This document shows, piece by piece, positions 17,679 to 27,008 of a stretch of 64,000 nucleotides of DNA. The DNA is taken from the NCBI GenBank assembly GCA_031553035.1, contig JAVBLY010000005.1, positions 186,001 to 250,000 on the forward strand, given 5' to 3'. Under the pieces are notes generated by a model. The model ran no database searches, was not told the DNA's origin, and saw nothing but the letters and a program-made list of their open reading frames with translations. The position numbers and the translations under genes were made by a program. Position 1 is the first letter of the stretch; every line of letters starts with the position of its first letter. The stretch is from JAVBLY01 sp031553035. GTDB lineage: Bacteria > Bacillota > Clostridia > Peptostreptococcales > Anaerovoracaceae.

Positions 17679-18709
17679 TGGCTAATGTTCCGATAAATAT
17701 CAAGGATATGAGCCTCGAAGAACTTAAAATCTTTTTGGAAGGGCTGGGGGAAAAGCCTTTCAGGGCTAAACAGGTATACGAGTGGATATATAAGGGAGCC
17801 AGTAGTTTTTCGGATATGACCAATCTGTCAAAAGAACTTCGTGACAAGCTTTTGGAAAAGGCAAATCTTTATACCCTAACGGCCATAGATGTACAGAGGT
17901 CAAATAAAGACAATACCAGAAAATATCTGTTTGTGACAAATGACTATGAGGCTATAGAATCTGTATTTATGGAATATAGATACGGCAATTCCATTTGCAT
18001 TTCATCCCAGGCCGGATGCCGGATGGGCTGCTGCTTCTGTGCTTCGGGCATGGACGGACTGTCACGGAACCTGACTCCCGGTGAGATGATAGATCAGCTT
18101 CTGCTGGCTCAAAATGACACAGGCAAAGAAATAAGGCATATAGTCATCATGGGAACCGGTGAACCATTCGACAATTATGACAATGTGAAAAAAGCTGTTG
18201 AGCTTATCGGTGCACCGGAGGGTCTGGGACTTAGCAGGAGACACATCACTGTTTCAACATGCGGTATCATTCCATATATTGAAAAGTTTGCCGCCGATCT
18301 GCCCCAGGTCAACCTGGCGATATCACTTCATGCACCTAACGACGAGATCAGAAATAGGATAATGCCTATCAATTCCCAATACGGGATAAACGATATAATA
18401 AAAGCTTCATGGGAATACGTCAAAAAGACAGGTCGAAGGATCACATTCGAATATGCTCTGATCAAAGATCTGAACGACAAACCCAAACATGCAGAGGAGC
18501 TGGCGGCTCTTCTTAAAGGACTTAACTGTCATGTCAATTTGATCCCCCTGAATAATGTAAAGGAATCCGAGCTAAAGCCTACAGCGAGATTGGCCGGAGA
18601 AAAATTCATGAGTGTACTTGAAGGGAAAAACATACAAGTGACCATGAGACGGGAATTGGGTGGTGATATTGATGCTGCCTGCGGGCAGCTAAGGTTAAAA
18701 AACACATGA
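17678..18709 (+). CDS. rlmN: 23S rRNA (adenine2503-C2)-methyltransferase RlmN
   Basis: This radical-SAM enzyme methylates A2503 of 23S rRNA and A37 of some tRNAs. In 343 residues it has the cluster motif CRMGCCFC (C114, C118, C121 bind the 4Fe-4S), GTGEPFDNYDNV after it, and the C-terminal catalytic cysteine in DAACGQL (about 335), with its partner cysteine expected at STCG in the middle. Its start overlaps the stop of ileS (TAATG), so the two are translationally coupled and share the T-box signal. A Cfr-type enzyme is less likely given length and context. Confidence 0.95.
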   Translation: MANVPINIKDMSLEELKIFLEGLGEKPFRAKQVYEWIYKGASSFSDMTNLSKELRDKLLEKANLYTLTAIDVQRSNKDNTRKYLFVTNDYEAIESVFMEYRYGNSICISSQAGCRMGCCFCASGMDGLSRNLTPGEMIDQLLLAQNDTGKEIRHIVIMGTGEPFDNYDNVKKAVELIGAPEGLGLSRRHITVSTCGIIPYIEKFAADLPQVNLAISLHAPNDEIRNRIMPINSQYGINDIIKASWEYVKKTGRRITFEYALIKDLNDKPKHAEELAALLKGLNCHVNLIPLNNVKESELKPTARLAGEKFMSVLEGKNIQVTMRRELGGDIDAACGQLRLKNT

Positions 18710-18735
18710 TTTTTGCGAAATAAAGTCGCAGTCTG

Positions 18736-18763
18736 TTGAATATTTATCTGAATGCTGTATAAT
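18736..18763 (+). promoter_or_regulatory. Promoter before the P-loop protein
   Basis: TTGAAT (18736-18741), 16-bp spacer, TATAAT (18758-18763), upstream of the gene at 18828. Confidence 0.5.
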
Positions 18764-18827
18764 TTATTTATCAGTTAGTTGTTCGCACTTACATAAGCCC
18801 GTTAAGGGCACGAAAGGGGTAAAACCT

Positions 18828-19259
18828 ATGGTAAATCTTATTGTTGGACACAAAGGTACAGGCAAGACTAAGATGATGCTGGATCTGGCAAACGAGAAAG
18901 CCGAGAGCAGTGATGGTCACGTTGTTTTTATCAACAAGAACCACAGATTGATGTACGATCTCATCCATCAGATACGCGTAGTATGTATGGAGGATTATGA
19001 GGAGATAACCAACAGTGATGAGTATATAGGATTTATTTACGGAATAATCAGTTCGGATCACGATATCGAAGCAATATTTATTGACAGCATACTTAAGCAT
19101 GCAAATGTCAACACTGAAGATATACCTGAGTTTCTGGCAAGATTAAAAGTCATAAGCGAACAACATGATATATTGTTTACCGTAAGTCTCAGTGCGGATC
19201 TGGATGAACTTTCAGCGGATGTAAAGGATTTCAAGTTTATCGAGCCGCAGAACTGCTAG
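18828..19259 (+). CDS. Small P-loop NTPase of unknown function
   Basis: A 143-residue cytoplasmic protein starting with a Walker A motif GHKGTGKT (7-14); a hydrophobic strand ending in IFIDSI (about 84-89) could be the Walker B position. No further domain is present. Related clostridial proteins are often annotated as twitching-motility or ATPase-like proteins, without functional evidence. It has its own promoter and a terminator directly behind it, so it is a single-gene unit. The start follows GAAAGGGG. I assign no function. Confidence 0.7.
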   Translation: MVNLIVGHKGTGKTKMMLDLANEKAESSDGHVVFINKNHRLMYDLIHQIRVVCMEDYEEITNSDEYIGFIYGIISSDHDIEAIFIDSILKHANVNTEDIPEFLARLKVISEQHDILFTVSLSADLDELSADVKDFKFIEPQNC

Positions 19260-19278
19260 AAGAACAAATAGATTTTTC

Positions 19279-19310
19279 AAAGCGGTGGGATTCTCACCGC
19301 TTTATTTTTT
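19279..19310 (+). terminator. Intrinsic terminator after the P-loop gene
   Basis: AAAGCGGTG / CACCGCTTT stem (19279-19287 with 19295-19303) followed by ATTTTTT. Confidence 0.85.
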
Positions 19311-19333
19311 GGGAAAGTCAACGGAAGGAAAAG

Positions 19334-20017
19334 ATGGTAATATTCTGGGATATAGACGGGACACTTATGTATTGCGGTTCCGACGGCACCAAGGCACTAA
19401 ACGAGACATTTGAAGAGATGTACAATATAAAAGATGCGTTTTCTAAAGCGGGAATCGGACATGCTATGGATGCTATGATCCTGGAAAAGATAATGGGGAA
19501 GTTTAATATATCTGAGTCGGATCTCATCAAAATAGAAACCGCATATCTCAGAAATTTAGAAAATATTCTGAAAAATGACGAAAGTAAGCGAGTCCTGCCT
19601 GGAATCAGAGAACTCATTTACTATGGGGAACGGGAAGGCCATGTCAATTCACTTCTTACCAGCAATATGAAGACGGGAGCATATGCAAAACTGAATTCGG
19701 TTGACCTTGGGGGACATTTTATAGGCGGCGGCTTTGGCGATATCAAAGGAGAAAAGTGGGATATCGCAGAAATAGCTTTAGCCGAGCTGGAAATACTTAC
19801 TTCCAAAAAATATAAACCGACAGATGTTGTTATTATAGGTGACAGCGGATATGACATTAAGACAGCAAAAAAACAGGGGTATCACGTGATTTCGGTTTCC
19901 ACAGGCTGGACAGACAAAGAGGATCTAAAGAAAGCGGATCCCGATATACTGTTTGAAAGCCTCGAAGATACCGGCGAGATCATCAAGGTGATAAAAAACA
20001 TGAGCAGGGGAGAATAG
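19334..20017 (+). CDS. HAD-superfamily phosphatase (phosphoglycolate phosphatase-like)
   Basis: A 227-residue haloacid-dehalogenase hydrolase. It opens with the nucleophile motif FWDIDGT (Asp 6 and 8), has a helical cap, the motif II Ser/Thr in LLTSN, the motif III lysine (GEKWD region) and the motif IV acidic pair GDSGYDIKTAK. The overall plan matches Gph/PpaX-like phosphatases, but substrate cannot be told. It has GGAAGG upstream of ATG 19334 and runs into an EamA transporter one base later, so it likely heads an operon with the transporter and the NUDIX hydrolase. Confidence 0.85.
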   Translation: MVIFWDIDGTLMYCGSDGTKALNETFEEMYNIKDAFSKAGIGHAMDAMILEKIMGKFNISESDLIKIETAYLRNLENILKNDESKRVLPGIRELIYYGEREGHVNSLLTSNMKTGAYAKLNSVDLGGHFIGGGFGDIKGEKWDIAEIALAELEILTSKKYKPTDVVIIGDSGYDIKTAKKQGYHVISVSTGWTDKEDLKKADPDILFESLEDTGEIIKVIKNMSRGE

Positions 20018-20018
20018 A

Positions 20019-20930
20019 TTGAAAAAAGTATATTTATTTATTATATTATCGGCATTGCTGTTCGGGACAATGGAGGTGACCCTTAAAATTGTCGGCAACG
20101 AACTGGATGCGTTTCAGACGACATTTTTGAGATTTATGATAGGCGGCATAGTACTGTTTCCCATGGCAATTAACGAAATGAGAAGGGCGAAAACGAAGCT
20201 GTCTATGAAGGACTGGCTGTACCTTTTGCTCCTGGGGACTATATGTGTACCAGCGTCAATGACCCTGTTCCAGCTGGGAATAGTATATTCCAATGCGTCG
20301 ACTGCGGCAGTCATCTTCTGCATCAATCCGATTTTTACAGTGATGTTCGCACACTTTATGACTAAGGACGACAGGTTTACCAAAGGCAAAGCTATAGCAT
20401 GCATATTCGGAGTGGCCGGAATAATAATGATGATAAGACCGTGGAACATACAGGAAGGGAATACTGCTCTTGGTGCTATCCTGTTAATTATCGCATCTGC
20501 ACTGTTTGCTTTTTACAGTGTGCTTGGCGGAAAAAGCGTCGCTAGGATCGGGACCTTCGCCCAGACATCCTTTTCTTTTATACTGGGTTCGTTGGTTCTC
20601 TTTGTGATTTTTATAATCACCGGCAAGCCCATACTGTTGGGCGTGGGAGACAATATAATACTGATACTTTATCTGTCTCTGATCGTAACAGGCTGCGGTT
20701 ATCTGTTCTATTTTTTCGCCATAAAAAATTCCAACGCCACCACCGGTTCCATAGTTTTTTTCCTTAAAACGGTCATCGCTCCGGTCATAGCGGTCATCGT
20801 TCTTCACGAAACCATTACATGGAATATGTATATAGGGATCGGTCTTATACTGATAGCTTCATTATTGATAATTAGAGAGAAAAAGAAATATGACAAAAAA
20901 ACAACAGATTTCGATAACCTTCCTGAATGA
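20019..20930 (+). CDS. EamA/DMT-family transporter (second copy)
   Basis: A 303-residue protein with about ten membrane helices in two EamA repeats. Translation starts at TTG 20019, with AGGGGAG nine bases before; no ATG is suitably placed. It is one base after the HAD gene and overlaps the NUDIX gene by 41 bp. It is a different subgroup from the member at 2311 (TTFLRFMIGGIVLFP near the N-terminus). Substrate unknown; metabolite export is the usual role. Confidence 0.85.
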   Translation: MKKVYLFIILSALLFGTMEVTLKIVGNELDAFQTTFLRFMIGGIVLFPMAINEMRRAKTKLSMKDWLYLLLLGTICVPASMTLFQLGIVYSNASTAAVIFCINPIFTVMFAHFMTKDDRFTKGKAIACIFGVAGIIMMIRPWNIQEGNTALGAILLIIASALFAFYSVLGGKSVARIGTFAQTSFSFILGSLVLFVIFIITGKPILLGVGDNIILILYLSLIVTGCGYLFYFFAIKNSNATTGSIVFFLKTVIAPVIAVIVLHETITWNMYIGIGLILIASLLIIREKKKYDKKTTDFDNLPE

Positions 20931-21528
20931 GGCCTTAAAGGACTTGGATCCTGAGCCCATAGGACTCCACAGCTATTATTCGGTTCTCATCCCGGTGATA
21001 GAAAAAAAAGACGGGCTCCATTTGCTTTATCAGGTGAGGTCCGAGACGATGAGGCGTCAGCCGGGGGAGATAAGTTTTCCCGGCGGCAGGATGGAAGAAG
21101 GGGAGATCCCTCTGGAATGTGCCGTACGTGAGACCCATGAAGAGCTGGGGATTCCAATGGATACCATACACATTATATCTGAGCTGAATTATATAAATGC
21201 ATACAGCAATTTCACCATGTATTCATTTCTTGGCCAGATAGATGAAGCTGCAGTAGATAACGCTAATATCAGCAAAGATGAAGTCAAAGAACTGTTCACC
21301 GTTCCTCTTGATTACCTCATTGGTCATGAACCGTATGTCTATTCATATGAACTTAGGCCTGACGTAAGAGAAGACTTCCCATACAAGAAATTTGGAATAA
21401 AGGAAGACTATGACTGGAGGACAGGTACATCAGTTGTCCCCTTTTATACGTATGACGATAGAGTAATATGGGGGCTGACCGCAAGGCTTACCCATGACTT
21501 CGTTAATCTCATCAAAGAGAAATTATAG
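20890..21528 (+). CDS. NUDIX hydrolase, CoA-pyrophosphatase-like
   Basis: A 212-residue NUDIX enzyme. The full Nudix box fits GX5EX7REUXEEXGU (Gly 66 to Ile 88, containing CAVRETHEELGI), and the preceding RRQPGEISFPGG matches the signature of the NudL/CoA diphosphatase group, which splits CoA into phosphopantetheine and ADP. It starts 41 bp inside the transporter gene. The convergent gene on the other strand ends 4 bp away, with no strong terminator between them. Confidence 0.82.
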   Translation: MTKKQQISITFLNEALKDLDPEPIGLHSYYSVLIPVIEKKDGLHLLYQVRSETMRRQPGEISFPGGRMEEGEIPLECAVRETHEELGIPMDTIHIISELNYINAYSNFTMYSFLGQIDEAAVDNANISKDEVKELFTVPLDYLIGHEPYVYSYELRPDVREDFPYKKFGIKEDYDWRTGTSVVPFYTYDDRVIWGLTARLTHDFVNLIKEKL

Positions 21529-21532
21529 ATTA

Positions 21533-22345
21533 TTAATACAGATCGGGCTTTCCCTGTTTGGAAACAGGGATCTGCTCTCTGACCGAATCCACAAAATCAA
21601 GGTCTATTCTGCTGTAAACGATGGACGGTCTTGAGTCAGTTTTTCCGCATATTTCGCCCCAGGGATTGGCGACCATGGATTGTCCGTATGCAGTGTAAGA
21701 TGAGTCCATATCTCGGGCAGGAGAGCAAGCTGCAAAATAAAGCTGGTTATCAAGTGCCCTTGATCTCATGAGCAGCTCCCAGTGTGCAGGGCCTGTTGTC
21801 ATATTGAATGCTGCGGGAAGCATAATAATTTTGACATCCTGTTCCGCCATCTTGCTGAACATCTTTGGAAATCTCACATCATAGCATATTCCAACTCCCA
21901 CTTTGCAAAAGTCAGTTTCTACAATAGTAGTTTTTTCGCCGCCGGTCAGTGTTTCCGACTCCATAAATGTGATCCCGCCGGGTATATCAATATCGAAGAG
22001 GTGAACTTTTCTGTGTTTGCCAATTATCTCTCCGTCAGTATCGAATATATAGCAAGAGTTGTAAATGTCATTTCCGTCAAGCTCAGGGATAGAGCCTCCA
22101 ACGAGATATATTCCGTTTTCCCTTGCAAGGTCTGACATGAATTCCACCGACTCACCGGATTCGGGTTCGGAGTATTCTCTGAAATAGCTGTTATCATAAG
22201 GGCAGTTCCACATTTCGGGAAGGCTTATTATTTTTGCTCCGTTATCGGCTGCTCGGTTAACGTATGCCGCAGCCATTTCCATGCTTCGGTCCTTATCCAG
22301 AAAAGCCTTGGTCTGGCACAGTGCAAGTACGAATGTTTCTCTCAT
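21533..22345 (-). CDS. Carbon-nitrogen hydrolase, omega-amidase (NIT2)-like
   Basis: A 270-residue nitrilase-superfamily amidase with the catalytic triad Glu 44 (SLPEMWN), Lys 113 (KHRKVHLFD) and Cys 154 (GICYDVRFP). The segment FDIDIPGGITFMES is typical of omega-amidases, which hydrolyse alpha-ketoglutaramate or alpha-ketosuccinamate to ammonia and the keto acid. The N-carbamoylputrescine amidase of the agmatine pathway belongs to the same superfamily but has a different signature, so I do not assign that role. The ATG is preceded by AAGGAG. The deacetylase gene lies upstream on the same strand with a 26-bp gap. Confidence 0.85.
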   Translation of the reverse strand: MRETFVLALCQTKAFLDKDRSMEMAAAYVNRAADNGAKIISLPEMWNCPYDNSYFREYSEPESGESVEFMSDLARENGIYLVGGSIPELDGNDIYNSCYIFDTDGEIIGKHRKVHLFDIDIPGGITFMESETLTGGEKTTIVETDFCKVGVGICYDVRFPKMFSKMAEQDVKIIMLPAAFNMTTGPAHWELLMRSRALDNQLYFAACSPARDMDSSYTAYGQSMVANPWGEICGKTDSRPSIVYSRIDLDFVDSVREQIPVSKQGKPDLY

Positions 22346-22371
22346 GATAAACTCCTTCCTCGATTATGTGA

Positions 22372-23433
22372 TTATTCTATGATTTGAGTCTCAAGTTTCC
22401 CTTTTTTGCTTTTTCGGTATTCTTTATTGGGCTGAGGATCTCCAATCAGATCTGAAACCGTGGCCAGGTAAAACCCTTTTTCTTTAAGTTTTGGAATGGC
22501 CATCAGCGCACCTTCAACAGTAGTATCATAAAGATCATGCATCAGAACTATGTCTCCGTCCTTTGCTGTCATAATGCCGCTTTTTACATTGCTGGCGTCG
22601 CGGTATCTCCAGTCCATCGTGTCAACAGACCACAAAATTATTGCTTCGCCGCAATTCTTGATTGCACTGTTTATTGAGCCGCCCGGAGGTCTCATTATTG
22701 TAGTTTTTTCTCCGCCCAGACTGACTATGAGGTCATTTGTCTTCGCCAGTTCACTGTCGATATTAGTTGTCCCAACAATATGATTGTATGTATGGTTGCC
22801 TATTTCATGTCCGTCATCGATCGCACGTTTAAGGGCATCCATATGTACTTGATCTCTCTTTGTCATTTCGCCGACCACAAAAAATGTAGCATTTACATCC
22901 TCTTTTTCGAGACCGTCAAGCAGTACTTCAGTAGGAGGAGCAGACCCGTCATCGAAGGTCAGAGCCACCTGCTTGTCGGCAACTATCACTTTTACCGTAT
23001 CCGACAAAGATCCCAGGCTGCCCGTTATCGTGCATTCACCGTAGTTTCCCTGTGCAGTAATTATTGCGGTTTCGGTGGGAACGATTATCTTTTCTGCCGC
23101 TTCCTTGTCGTCATCTGCAAGCTTATCTTTTTCCGCCTGAGCTTCTGACGCAAATATTACTTCACCGTTATCAGCCATTGCTCCTATGGTAGCTGTGGCA
23201 ACACTTTCATCACTGCTAGTAAAGGTAAAGTCCAGTGGATATGCATCTCCGGGCTCGATATTCAGGGGTATCTCGATCATCCCGTTTTTATCTGCAATCA
23301 ATACTTTTTCCGCTTCTATGCCAAAGTCTGTTGCGTTGACCTCTTTAGGTTCGTTGCTGCAGCCAGTCAAAATCAAAGCAAAGACTATAACAAATAGCAG
23401 TGGTGCGAACACTCTTGTTGTTTTCTTATTCAA
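22372..23433 (-). CDS. Polysaccharide deacetylase family lipoprotein
   Basis: A 353-residue lipoprotein (lipobox LILTGC, Cys 25) with an Ig-like N-terminal half (about 35-150) and a NodB-type deacetylase domain from about 155. Metal and catalytic motifs are visible: TFDDGS (159-164) and HEIGNHTYNH (His 214 and 218 as the zinc pair), then RPPGG and LWSVDTMDW. It probably removes acetyl groups from a cell-wall or surface polysaccharide outside the membrane; the exact glycan is unknown. The start is TTG 23433, preceded by AGGTGA; no ATG is nearby. It is followed by the NIT2-like gene. Confidence 0.87.
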   Translation of the reverse strand: MNKKTTRVFAPLLFVIVFALILTGCSNEPKEVNATDFGIEAEKVLIADKNGMIEIPLNIEPGDAYPLDFTFTSSDESVATATIGAMADNGEVIFASEAQAEKDKLADDDKEAAEKIIVPTETAIITAQGNYGECTITGSLGSLSDTVKVIVADKQVALTFDDGSAPPTEVLLDGLEKEDVNATFFVVGEMTKRDQVHMDALKRAIDDGHEIGNHTYNHIVGTTNIDSELAKTNDLIVSLGGEKTTIMRPPGGSINSAIKNCGEAIILWSVDTMDWRYRDASNVKSGIMTAKDGDIVLMHDLYDTTVEGALMAIPKLKEKGFYLATVSDLIGDPQPNKEYRKSKKGKLETQIIE

Positions 23434-23547
23434 AATATCACCTATGGTAGTCCAAGTAATAACTTTGGTAAGAGTATAACATAAATGATCATGGCTTTCA
23501 CACCTTTTGAGGTGTACTGTAATGTAGATTCAGTGTTATAATCAGGT

Positions 23548-25350
23548 ATGAAAAGATTTCTGCCTGTTAACGAAGATGAGATAAAGAACCTGGGCTGGCA
23601 GCAGCCTGATTTTGTTTTGGTCACAGGCGACCCCTATATAGATCATCCATCTTTCGGGGCTGCTATCATCAGCAGGGTTCTTGAAAGAGTCGGCTACAAA
23701 GTGGCGATCCTGCCGCAGCCCGGCTGGAAAAACGCCGAAGACTTTAAAAAATTCGGAAGACCCCGGCTGGGATTTCTTATAAATTCCGGAACTGTTGATT
23801 CCATGGTCGCCAACTATACAGCAAACAGAAAAAAAAGACGAGGTGATAACCTGAGCCCCGGAGGCAACGCCGGCACGAAACCGGACAGGTCTGTCATAGT
23901 CTACACCAACAGAGCAAAGGAAGCATATAAAGACTGTCCTGTAATAATCGGAGGAATCGAAGCCAGCCTGAGAAGACTCTCACATTACGATTACTGGGAC
24001 GACAAAGTCAGGCGTTCTATACTTCTTGATTCAAAAGCGGATCTTCTGATATATGGCATGGGCGAACATGTCATAGTTGAAATAGCTGATGCTCTTAATA
24101 ACGGTTTTTCCATCCGCGACATCACCTGGGTAAACGGGACAGTTATCAGAATCGAACTTCCCGGGGAAGATGGTGTGATGCTTCCTGACTTCGATCAGGT
24201 CAGTGATTCTGCGAACAAAGAATCTTTTCAAAAAAGCTGGAAACTTCAGTACGAGAACAATGACTATATTTCCGGCAAACCACTATACGAAAAGTACGGT
24301 GAGAATCTTTATATCAAACAGAACAAACCTCAACCACCGGTCACATCCGCAGAATTTGATGAGATTTATGAGCTGCCGTTTATGTACGATGAACATCCCA
24401 TGTACAAGAAACTTGGCGGTATCCCGGCTCTTCATGAAATAAAATTCAGCATAGCGGCAAGCAGAGGCTGCTTCGGAAACTGTGCATTTTGCGCCATCAC
24501 TGCTCATCAGGGACGTGTAGTCACCGGCAGAAGCAATCCATCCATAGTGAATGAAGCTAAGCTGATGACCGGACTGTCAGATTTTAAGGGATACATACAT
24601 GACATCGGAGGCCCCACTGCAAACTTCAGAGCTCCTGCCTGCAGGAAGCAGGTAACCAAAGGTACATGTATGAACAGAGACTGTATGTGGCCGGAACCAT
24701 GCGAGAATCTTCAGGTCGATCACAGAGAATACCTGGATATCCTCAAAAGTGTCAGAGAGATCAGCGGTATCAAAAAGGTATTCATCCGTTCAGGCATCAG
24801 ATTTGATTATGTTATGGCGGACAAAAACAGAAAATTCATTCATGAACTCTGTAAGCACCATGTGAGCGGGACTCTAAAAGTAGCTCCTGAACATGTATCC
24901 GACAATGTCCTGAAGGTAATGAGAAAACCGGGAAGAAAAGTATATGAGGATTTTAAAAATGCGTACGAAGACGAGAACAAAAAACTGGGCAAGGAACAGT
25001 ATCTGATCCCCTATCTCATCTCTTCACATCCCGGAGCCGGTCTGAAAGACGCTCTGGAACTTGCCATATATCTTAAGAATTCGGGTTTCGTTCCCGATCA
25101 GGTTCAGGATTTTTATCCTACGCCGGGAACACTTTCCACTGCAATATATTATACTGGCAGAGATCCTCTGACTGGTGCTGCGGTTTATGTCCCGAAGTCC
25201 GATCAGGAAAGACGAAAGCAGCGGGCACTTCTGCAGTTCAACAAACCTGCAAACAAAAAAACTGTTTTGGATGTATTAAATGAAATGGGAAGAAACGATC
25301 TTGCCGGATTTTTCTACGGCAGGAAAAGCCCGTCAGGAGGTAAGAAATGA
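23548..25350 (+). CDS. YgiQ-family radical SAM protein
   Basis: A 600-residue protein of the UPF0313/YgiQ family. It has an N-terminal B12-binding-like region, VVIIGGIEASLRR-type segment near 130, and the radical SAM motif RGCFGNCAFC (C308, C312, C315). A cysteine-rich insert (CMNRDCMWPEPC) follows. The substrate of the family is unknown. The last four bases overlap the start of the DNA methyltransferase (ATGA), so the two genes are coupled. Confidence 0.9.
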   Translation: MKRFLPVNEDEIKNLGWQQPDFVLVTGDPYIDHPSFGAAIISRVLERVGYKVAILPQPGWKNAEDFKKFGRPRLGFLINSGTVDSMVANYTANRKKRRGDNLSPGGNAGTKPDRSVIVYTNRAKEAYKDCPVIIGGIEASLRRLSHYDYWDDKVRRSILLDSKADLLIYGMGEHVIVEIADALNNGFSIRDITWVNGTVIRIELPGEDGVMLPDFDQVSDSANKESFQKSWKLQYENNDYISGKPLYEKYGENLYIKQNKPQPPVTSAEFDEIYELPFMYDEHPMYKKLGGIPALHEIKFSIAASRGCFGNCAFCAITAHQGRVVTGRSNPSIVNEAKLMTGLSDFKGYIHDIGGPTANFRAPACRKQVTKGTCMNRDCMWPEPCENLQVDHREYLDILKSVREISGIKKVFIRSGIRFDYVMADKNRKFIHELCKHHVSGTLKVAPEHVSDNVLKVMRKPGRKVYEDFKNAYEDENKKLGKEQYLIPYLISSHPGAGLKDALELAIYLKNSGFVPDQVQDFYPTPGTLSTAIYYTGRDPLTGAAVYVPKSDQERRKQRALLQFNKPANKKTVLDVLNEMGRNDLAGFFYGRKSPSGGKK

Positions 25351-26702
25351 GCCTTTTATCCAGATTCGAAGATATAATCAAAAATGGGAGAGAATTATGG
25401 GAGATTTCCGAGGCTGTTTCCGGATTCTCACTTGAGGATTACACCGGTTATGAGGGTTCAGACAGCAAATCTCCTATCCGGGGTGATGAACAAACAAATA
25501 AGTTGATCCTCGGTGACAACTTGAAAGTCTGCAAATATCTTGCAGAAAACGGTTACAGCGAAAAGCTGAAACTCATATATGCGGACCCTCCTTTTTTCTC
25601 AAAGACAGATTACAAGACAGATATCAAACTTGATCTGGGCGCCGGACGTACAATACCTGTGGTCAGGCAGAAGGCATATAAGGATTCATGGGAGCACGGT
25701 ATGGAAGAGTATCTTACCATGCTGGCTGCAAGGTTTTTTGCTTTTAAGGAACTTTTGAGCAATGATGGCAGTATGTGGATCCATCTGGATTGGCATGCGG
25801 TTCACTATGTCAAAGTCATCCTCGATGAGATCATCGGCGAAAAGAATCTTATCAATGAAGTAATATGGAACTATAAGTCAGGCGGTGTCAGCAAAAGGCG
25901 GTATTCCAGAAAGCACGACACACTGCTTTTCTATTCAAAGAGCAAAGACTATTACTTCAAACCGCAGAAGGAGAAGTCATATAACAGGGGATTCAAGCCG
26001 TACAGGTTCAAAGGTGTCAAGGAATATAAAGACGAAATGGGCTGGTACACACTGGTGAACATGAAAGACGTGTGGCAGATCAACATGGTAGGAAGAACTT
26101 CAGCCGAAAGGACAGGCTATGCTACCCAGAAGCCGGAAGCGCTTCTTTCCAGAATAATCGAAAGCTGTACAGAGGATGGCGACATATGCGCCGATTTTTT
26201 CGGAGGATCGGGAACAGTTGCCGCTGCAGCGGACAAGATGGGAAGAATGTGGATATCCTGCGATATTGGAAGGCTGTCGACTATCAATTCTCTTAAGAGG
26301 ATGCTTAAAGAAAAGGCTTCATTTGAATATCTGGACGGCGAGCCGGAAGTGACCAGTGAGAGCATGGATGTAGACGTTTTTTTCGAAAGAGTGCCTGCAT
26401 CCGATATGAGGCATGTGGTCCTTGAGCTCAAGGGGTATAAGTTTGGCAGTAATGCACATATACCGGTAAACGAGAAAGATATGCCGCTTATCAAAGAGGT
26501 CGAACAGGATGACTGGCTCCAGCTCATCGACTATCTGGCCGTGGATTTCGATTTCGACGGACGGACTTTCAAGCCGAATATATTTTCGTATAAAGAAGGC
26601 GGATACATCGATCCTAAGATAGAAAAGCTTGTCAAGGAAAGCAGTAGTATCGCTGTCAAAGCCATAGATATATTTGGTAATACCAGTCTGAGGATTATTT
26701 AG
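25347..26702 (+). CDS. Orphan DNA methyltransferase, N6-adenine/N4-cytosine type
   Basis: A 451-residue site-specific DNA methyltransferase. The catalytic motif IV is YADPPFFS (DPPF 80-83) and comes before the SAM-binding motif DFFGGSGT (283-290), i.e. beta-class order as in Type III Mod and related enzymes. About 130 residues follow with no recognised domain. DPPF rather than DPPY is a known variant. No restriction gene or specificity subunit is nearby, and translation is coupled to the YgiQ gene, so it is an orphan, possibly regulatory, methylase. The recognition site is unknown. Confidence 0.85.
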   Translation: MSLLSRFEDIIKNGRELWEISEAVSGFSLEDYTGYEGSDSKSPIRGDEQTNKLILGDNLKVCKYLAENGYSEKLKLIYADPPFFSKTDYKTDIKLDLGAGRTIPVVRQKAYKDSWEHGMEEYLTMLAARFFAFKELLSNDGSMWIHLDWHAVHYVKVILDEIIGEKNLINEVIWNYKSGGVSKRRYSRKHDTLLFYSKSKDYYFKPQKEKSYNRGFKPYRFKGVKEYKDEMGWYTLVNMKDVWQINMVGRTSAERTGYATQKPEALLSRIIESCTEDGDICADFFGGSGTVAAAADKMGRMWISCDIGRLSTINSLKRMLKEKASFEYLDGEPEVTSESMDVDVFFERVPASDMRHVVLELKGYKFGSNAHIPVNEKDMPLIKEVEQDDWLQLIDYLAVDFDFDGRTFKPNIFSYKEGGYIDPKIEKLVKESSSIAVKAIDIFGNTSLRII

Positions 26703-26773
26703 AAAGTTTGGCACTTAGTCTCCTCATTTAGGCTTGGCACCCCATGCACCTAATGCAAGAAAAATGACATAAT

Positions 26774-26826
26774 TTGGACAGAATCAAAACCAGTTTTTTC
26801 TACTCATTTCCGCAAATTCTGTCCAA
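26774..26826. repeat. Inverted repeat in spacer
   Basis: TTGGACAGAAT (26774-26784) and ATTCTGTCCAA (26816-26826) form an 11-bp perfect inverted pair around a 31-nt loop. Confidence 0.6.
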
Positions 26827-26864
26827 TAAACAGTCCTTTTTTACATGGAAATATAATCAAATTA

Positions 26865-26932
26865 GTCAAGTCCCAAAAGTCAAGCCCAAAATGTGAGTCA
26901 AGTCCAAAATGTGAGTCAAGTCCAAAATGTGT
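26865..26932. repeat. 18-bp tandem repeat array
   Basis: Three full copies of GTCAAGTCCAAAATGTGA (26879-26896, 26897-26914, 26915-26932, one or two changes) are preceded by a partial copy (26865-26878). The unit resembles the repeats at 47470-47542. The 413-bp spacer 26703-27115 contains no gene. Confidence 0.85.
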
Positions 26933-26955
26933 TGCAAAAACCCAAAGGTCATCTT

Positions 26956-27008
26956 CTAAATCTGGTCAGAATTAAAAGGACAGCTGCTAAATCTAACCGG
27001 AATTAAAA
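26956..27008. repeat. Pair of 22-bp direct repeats
   Basis: CTAAATCTGGTCAGAATT and CTAAATCTAACCGGAATT, each followed by AAAA, lie 31 bp apart (26956-26977 and 26987-27008). Confidence 0.7.

Noticed and set aside
21533..22345. N-carbamoylputrescine amidase completing the agmatine pathway
   Set aside because: The signature FDIDIPGGITFMES fits omega-amidases, and the gene is 11 kb away in another transcript.
26865..26932. CRISPR array
   Set aside because: The 18-bp units are directly adjacent with no spacers, and no cas genes are in the window.
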